DNA from: Diatrype stigma
Taxonomy: Eukaryota; Ascomycota; Sordariomycetes; Xylariales; Diatrypaceae
DNA length: 64,000 nt
Reading direction: 5' to 3'
Assembly: GCA_022225965.2 (NCBI GenBank)
Contig: JAKJXP020000064.1
Span: 124,001 to 188,000 of the forward strand
Of the stretch, positions 58,863 to 64,000 are shown one piece after another (position 1 is the first letter of the stretch; each line of letters starts with the position of its first letter). The translations under genes and the position numbers were made by a program. Under the pieces are notes generated by a model. It saw nothing but the letters and a program-made list of their open reading frames with translations. It did no database searches and was not told where the DNA came from.

Positions 58863-61183
58863 GCCCGGGCAGGCACCACGTTGGTACTGCTCGTCAAGTG
58901 TAGTTCTCACATGCAAAGTTCCCGAAAGGGGTTGAACATCGCTTGGCACGACATAGCAGGAAGAAAAGGAAGCAAGTTTACAGTCAGGGGGTACATTCTC
59001 TTCTGTTGACCAACATCTTATCTATCTAAAGGGAAGGAAGGGGTGGGGGGTGGCTGAGGGAGCTGGGATATTGTAAAGATAAAAGGGGCTTACAAGCATG
59101 ATGTTTATCGCAGGGACAGCTACGAGATAACTCGAGGGCTATCTCAAGCAACTACCGTACACGCTCAATGCATCAAAGCATGGTCATCTTTCTTCAGCGA
59201 TGAAGCACCGGTGCTAGCTAGATTGCCAATTTAATACAGCCTTACGAGCCATATGGGCAAGTGTATGCATACGGTAGACACCTGCCTGAGTGCCATATTT
59301 GATGACTGCTTGATCCTAACTTTCTCTAACCTACCGCTATGCTACGGCTTCAGCGCGAAGCCCATCAGCAGCCACGCTACTACTCCTGTCCACGATGACA
59401 AGAGGTCTGAGAGATGAAGTAAGCTGACGGCTACTAAAATCTACGTGAAAACTGCAGTGCGTGAACCCTAGAGCTACGTATATGGGAATGGGGAATAGGA
59501 GTGAAGATGGAAAATTGGCCTTAGCTACCGAGACTCAAGATAAATACCAATTCAACTTACAAATACCGTTATAAACTCCCACGTTTCGCCCCTGCAGCTC
59601 CTCACTGGTAAGAGACAAAAGGAAAACGCGGACGTGAAGAAGTTACTCTACGGTATTGGAGCCTGTGGGTGTTTTCATCTGCCCCAGACCAGCTTCGCAA
59701 TTACGACGATGTAGACAACCCTGGCAAGGATCAGAGCGACAGCTAATTACTGCTCACAATCATTCTAAAGGACTCCGCGTTGAGTTTCAGTTCTCAGATT
59801 CAGCGACCTGCAGGAGGAATGAATAGATACGACTCTTGGATAAAGCAACAGCTCCAGTCGAGGCCAGTAGAAGCAAGGGATAGGGTATGGTAAATTGCGA
59901 GGTCCTCAACACCGAGCTCGAAAGTCCCTAGTGGAAAAGGCATTACCGGAGATCGCTCATTGATATGGCATAAACTCTGGTTTCTATTTGGTACCTACGG
60001 GGAGATAGACGAGTGGCCTTACAGTACTTTCATCTTACGCCAGCATCGAATCCACCGTGGCCCAGAAATCCCCATCGATTCGACCGAGCGCCCAAGAAAT
60101 ATGATTATGACTGGAAGGCAGAGCCACCATCGGAAAGCCATGGCATCGCGCTGCTGTCATGATGAGTTCTTGCCGGCGGGCTCAGCCAAGTTTTGTGCCT
60201 CTCGGGTAGATACTCAATGTCGACGTATCTGTGGCTGACTCACTAGGTGGTAAGTCTCTCCCACATGAGTGAGCTGCTGCTACTATGAATGCCCTAGAAC
60301 GGGCTTGAGTCTGAGAAGCTTAATACAAACGGAGGACCCCGGGTAGCTGACGTTTGAGGCTGAGGGGGTCTCGATGGGGTTTCGAATTCTTGTTTAGAGC
60401 TCACCACTAGATAGATCAACAGATAATTTTCAAACTCCATCGTGCCGCATGGCGTATAAGTTTTACTAAAAAGCGGTTGATACAATCACAGCCTTTATAT
60501 TCAATGGCTTATAGCCCAAGTCCAAGTCCACATTTCAACGGCGTGATCCCCCTTTTAATGCCTCCTAGAAGTCCGATCTCGATAAGGAGTTTGCGCCAGG
60601 GTAGGTCACCATTTATCGCTAATACCACATACTGGAGAGCCTCATAAATACCAAGTCACGGGTGGGTTCCCTATGGATGATTACATTGGCAATATGCGGT
60701 CAAGAACCAGCGATAATCCAAAACTGTTGGTGCAAGCTTCTCGGCACTACCAGAATGTAAATGGTGCAAGACTATAGCCGTCTCAAGATCGAGAATCCCC
60801 CGAGGAACCGGGTTAATGGCCAAGTAGGGATGGGCAATTTGATGTCGAGGATATTGGGGTTCACCGGCAGTATCCTCAGCTTGTTATTGGATATAATCGA
60901 TAGAACATAGCTTAGGCGCTTATCAACGAACTCGACAACACCTCTGAGGGATGTAATTTCATACCGGACCCTCGATTCTACCTAGAATGCGGGTAGCTCC
61001 TGAGACAGCTTAACCTATATATATCTCTCTTTCAAGACGGCTGACAGAACGGCTACACCATAGAATGACATGGGTATTGTTGCCTAATCTCAGAGAGACC
61101 TAAGCTACAGTGCTATATACATTTATAGTACATCATCTATCTCAAGAGCCTGTCTGGTGACCAAGAGGCCCCAAGGAAACGTC
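58863..61183. other. Convergent intergenic region
   Basis: 2.3 kb between the transporter and mL45 genes, presumably both 3' UTRs plus spacer. No coding exon, repeat array or RNA gene recognised. Confidence 0.55.
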
Positions 61184-62215
61184 TCAGGAGACGGCGCGGA
61201 TATCAGCTTCTTGCTTTAGGAAACTTTCGAGCGTGTCCTCGGGCAGGGTGCCCCAGATCCTCCAGGGGCCGTGCTCCCAGGTCTTGTCGTCGATCTCGGC
61301 CTGGAGGACGATGTGCTCGAGCAGGTGGCGGACGCGCTCGCTGCCCTCGATCTTGGCGCCGCCGCGGCTCAGGTCGTAGCGCGCGATGCGCTGGACGCTG
61401 GAGATGCTGACGACGGCCTGCTTGACGTTCCGCGCGGGCCTGTTGGGGATGGGGATCATCATGACGCGCCAGTCGGCCAGGCGCGGGTAGTACCAGGACC
61501 GGTCGTAGGACAGCACCTCCCACTCGGCGCGGATGTTGGGGCCGCGGTTGTCGATGACGTGCGCCAGCGACCGGAACATCTCCGGGATGCAGATGGCCCG
61601 CAGCGTCTCCTTGTCGCCGGCCGCCAGCGCCTCCGACATGCGCGCGTGCAGCGCCTTGGCCGTGGGGATGGCCGAGGCGCGGTGCGCCTTGAATATGGGC
61701 AGGCTGCGGAACGGCCGCGGGCACGAGTTGAACTTGAAGGCGAGCATGACCACGAGGGTCTCCATCTTCACCTTGGCGTTCAGGTAGAGCATCTTGAAGA
61801 ACTTGGAGGGCTGGCGGGGGTACCGCCATATCGGGGGCGCAACGAGGGTCCCTGTTGGGCGGAGGGCGGGTGCATAGAGAATACGACGCCGCTGGTTAAT
61901 GATTGCTATTTGCTAACGCTAACTGTAGGCCGAGTTGGCAGACATATTTATTTGGGCCTTACCGGGTAACAAGAAGTTTACGGATCCGTCGACGGAGGAA
62001 TTTGCAGACATGTTCTTTTGTAGGTTGGCCAGGGTTGACCTCCTTGCATTATCTTTGCCCGACAGCCGGGAGCGCCATGATTGTGTGGTCGAGATACTAC
62101 GCCTCGGACATAGTAAGGGCTGCAACGGTGATATTGGCGTTGGCCGTGTCGACCGTCGCAGCAGCAGCAGCATTGGCGATGAAAGGGGTTGCGACAAGCG
62201 CATAAGGTCTGCCAT
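61184..62215 (-). CDS. Mitochondrial large-ribosomal-subunit protein mL45 / MBA1-like (Tim44-like domain)
   Basis: Mitochondrial protein that helps dock the mitoribosome at the inner membrane. Exons 62215-61963 and 61851-61184, 111-bp intron, 306 aa. The intron junction restores FLLPGTLVAPPIWRYP. The N-terminus (MADLMRLSQPLSSPMLLLLR, then several Arg and RRSISTTQ) is a typical presequence with a cleavage-like site. The Tim44/MBA1-type domain (about 140-295) includes ARMSEALAAGDKETLRAICIPEMF, then YDRSWYYPRLADWRVMMIPI and the C-terminal WEHGPWRIWGTLPEDTLESF. The family call rests on this pattern, shared by animal mL45 and yeast Mba1; which of the two names fits best here needs alignment. Exon 2 is markedly GC-rich. 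Confidence 0.85.
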
Positions 62216-64000
62216 CTTCTCTCTCTCTCGTTCGGAGTGGTCAGAGGCTCAGAGCTGCCTGCGACTTTCGGATATATGCGTGCCCTAGATTGGGGGAGTG
62301 ACTACGAAGCCATTGAGTCTTCTGGTGTTGTAGAAGTAGCTCCCCGCCTCGCGATCTCTAGATGTGAAGATGTGGAGATGCGACGGAGTCCGACAGCGCT
62401 GCAGCTCAGGCAGGTTGCTTCAATTTACCTTAGCATAGTCGATGCGGCTTGTCTGGTTCGACCGTGGGGTCAATTCGAAAAAATATAACTGGAGCTTATG
62501 CTCGGGGGCGCCCCTGTCCGTGTACGTACATACATCCATAGCTGCAGCTGACGAGGCTGGCCAATTACGAAGTAGAATGATGTCTTCATAAGAGAGCGCT
62601 TTCTGTCATCTGGGTAGTATGTACATACATACAAGCTGCGTATCGTAGTAAGCCAATCAGATTAGCGTCATATATCATACCTACCTGCGCTTTCGTCCTG
62701 GTTGCCGCGTATTGCTCTTGCGTTCGTTCACGGCATCTGTCATCCCGCCATCTGCCATCCCGCCATCGGCTCAGAGGCTTATTTACTACGTACCAAGGTA
62801 GGTACCGTAGTATGTAGAAGAGAGACCAGTCAACAATCCGTGAAGGAGCTGCTGTCAAGATCTACTATATTAGACAGCCGCACTGAGCACCTAGAGATCT
62901 GCGCAACCCCCCAAAGGCGTACATACCCGGTAGCTTATCAGAACTTTACCTAAATAGAGGCTAGAATCCGCATGAGAGCGACAATGACCTCACAGCTGTT
63001 GTAGTAGTAGCAGCAGGTTCAACTATAACTCCAATAACTCCAACTCCAACCCATCATCACCCATAACTCTCGAATCCCGCCATCCGCAACCCGTCCTGCC
63101 GCTCTGCCGCCATCGATGATTGCATCCGCGATTTAGTGCCTCTTTTCTCTCCCGTAAGTGCCCAATAGGTAAGCTCAGCTTACCTCTCCAAGCCCTCCTC
63201 AAGCCTGTCCCTCCGCCCGTAATATACGTCGTAACTTGTAATACGTAAGGTTGTATATGTACGTACGTACTATACGACCTGCCTACCTCCCAGTTCTGTC
63301 ATCCTACACACATCTTGACCATTACTTACTACATATACATGCAACCCTACCATACCATCCATATACGCACATACACTGGATAGTAGCACTTGGTTGACCT
63401 GCTTCAAGTATATTAGGTGTAGGAAACCCACACATTGCTATGCCCATGCCCACGTCCACACCCACGCCCACACCCATACCCGAGTCCACGTCCATGCCCG
63501 GCCGCACGTCGTTGTCCAACCTGACCTTACCTCACCTTTGCATTGCATCACCCTCTCTTATCTCGACTTGCCAAGGTCGCCCTTACCCTTGCAGCTATTA
63601 GCGGCTTATGTACGCGTTAGAAGACCTCGCAAGCTGGCCGGCTGTTCTCCATCCGTACATACATATACACGTACAGACCGTCCCCATATAGAGGGGGGCC
63701 CAGCTTCGGTCCTACCTAGGTATACTATATTATCTATATCTATATCTGTATACCTAACGTTGGACCTACCTGCGCTTGGCCGCCCATGAATGCATAAAGT
63801 TTCCTCTAAGCCAACTTACTACTTCATAAGGTCTCTTTCGTCGTCGATTTGACCAAGATATCCGTATACGTATAGTCCCACCTACCCGGTGTCCGACCCG
63901 ACCCCTCCTGTTCTTTCGCTGCTACCAGGTAGCTTTCGCTCCTTACGTTCTTGCCCGGCTGCTCACCTGTCTTCGGTTTCCACGCCCTGCTCGACTCAAC
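62216..64000. other. Upstream region of mL45 and right edge
   Basis: No coding exon seen. The right part (about 63000-64000) has a CT/CCA-rich and CACCCACG-type composition with TACCTAGGTA motifs and may be the leader of a gene beyond the edge. Confidence 0.45.

Noticed and set aside
58089..58949. 286-codon minus-strand frame over the transporter
   Set aside because: Asp/Glu/Gly-rich shadow of a GC-rich coding exon with clear homology on the plus strand.
61271..61969. 232-codon plus-strand frame over mL45
   Set aside because: Asp/Val/Gly-rich shadow of the GC-rich mL45 exon.
1..64000. CRISPR arrays, prophage, IS elements, operons
   Set aside because: The DNA is fungal; no direct-repeat/spacer pattern, transposase or integrase frame was recognised.

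Overview
The window reads as nuclear DNA of a filamentous ascomycete (Pezizomycotina, most likely Sordariomycetes). The evidence is short GT-AG introns mostly of 50-120 bp, ascomycete-type protein families (WSC-domain secreted protein, GRAM/TBC Rab-GAP, PKA catalytic subunit, fungal PLC, DUR3-like transporter, mL45), widely spaced genes with no operons, and intergenic DNA full of TACCTA/GTAGGTA microsatellite-like motifs. There is no sign of bacterial, plasmid or phage DNA, and I see no CRISPR array or rRNA/tRNA gene.

Layout, left to right: a probable gene start leaves the left edge on the minus strand (1-79). Then come a PKA catalytic subunit (minus, 1266-2544) and, divergent from it across 3.2 kb, a large GRAM/TBC/EF-hand Rab GTPase-activating protein (plus, 5752-9206). 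Next are a five-exon secreted multi-WSC protein with a Ser/Thr-rich stalk and a Kex2-type site (plus, 10204-13872), a small gene of unknown function with a frame problem (minus, 15041-15842) and a poorly resolved membrane-protein gene (minus, about 16730-17440). An 11-kb stretch without a recognisable gene (17441-28637) carries several tandem repeats, including a (GGGGCCT)n array.

The right half holds phosphoinositide-specific phospholipase C (minus, 28638-31265), a one-domain cupin (plus, 33214-33723), a 1150-residue disordered protein with an N-myristoylation motif (plus, 39395-42907), an orphan acidic 453-residue protein (minus, 44590-46327), a ten-exon triple-RRM protein (plus, 51543-54146), a five-exon sodium:solute-symporter-family (urea/polyamine-type) transporter whose N-terminus I recovered from three small upstream exons (plus, 56202-58862), and the mitochondrial mL45/MBA1-like protein (minus, 61184-62215).

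The genes do not form a cluster with one job. PKA, PLC and the Rab-GAP are signalling/trafficking housekeeping genes, and mL45 is mitochondrial translation. All multi-exon models given with exact borders use GT-AG junctions and close in frame. No clearly novel defence, mobile or biosynthetic system was recognised. The best leads are the architecture of the WSC protein, the orphan proteins, and the repeat-rich gene-free region around 23-25 kb.
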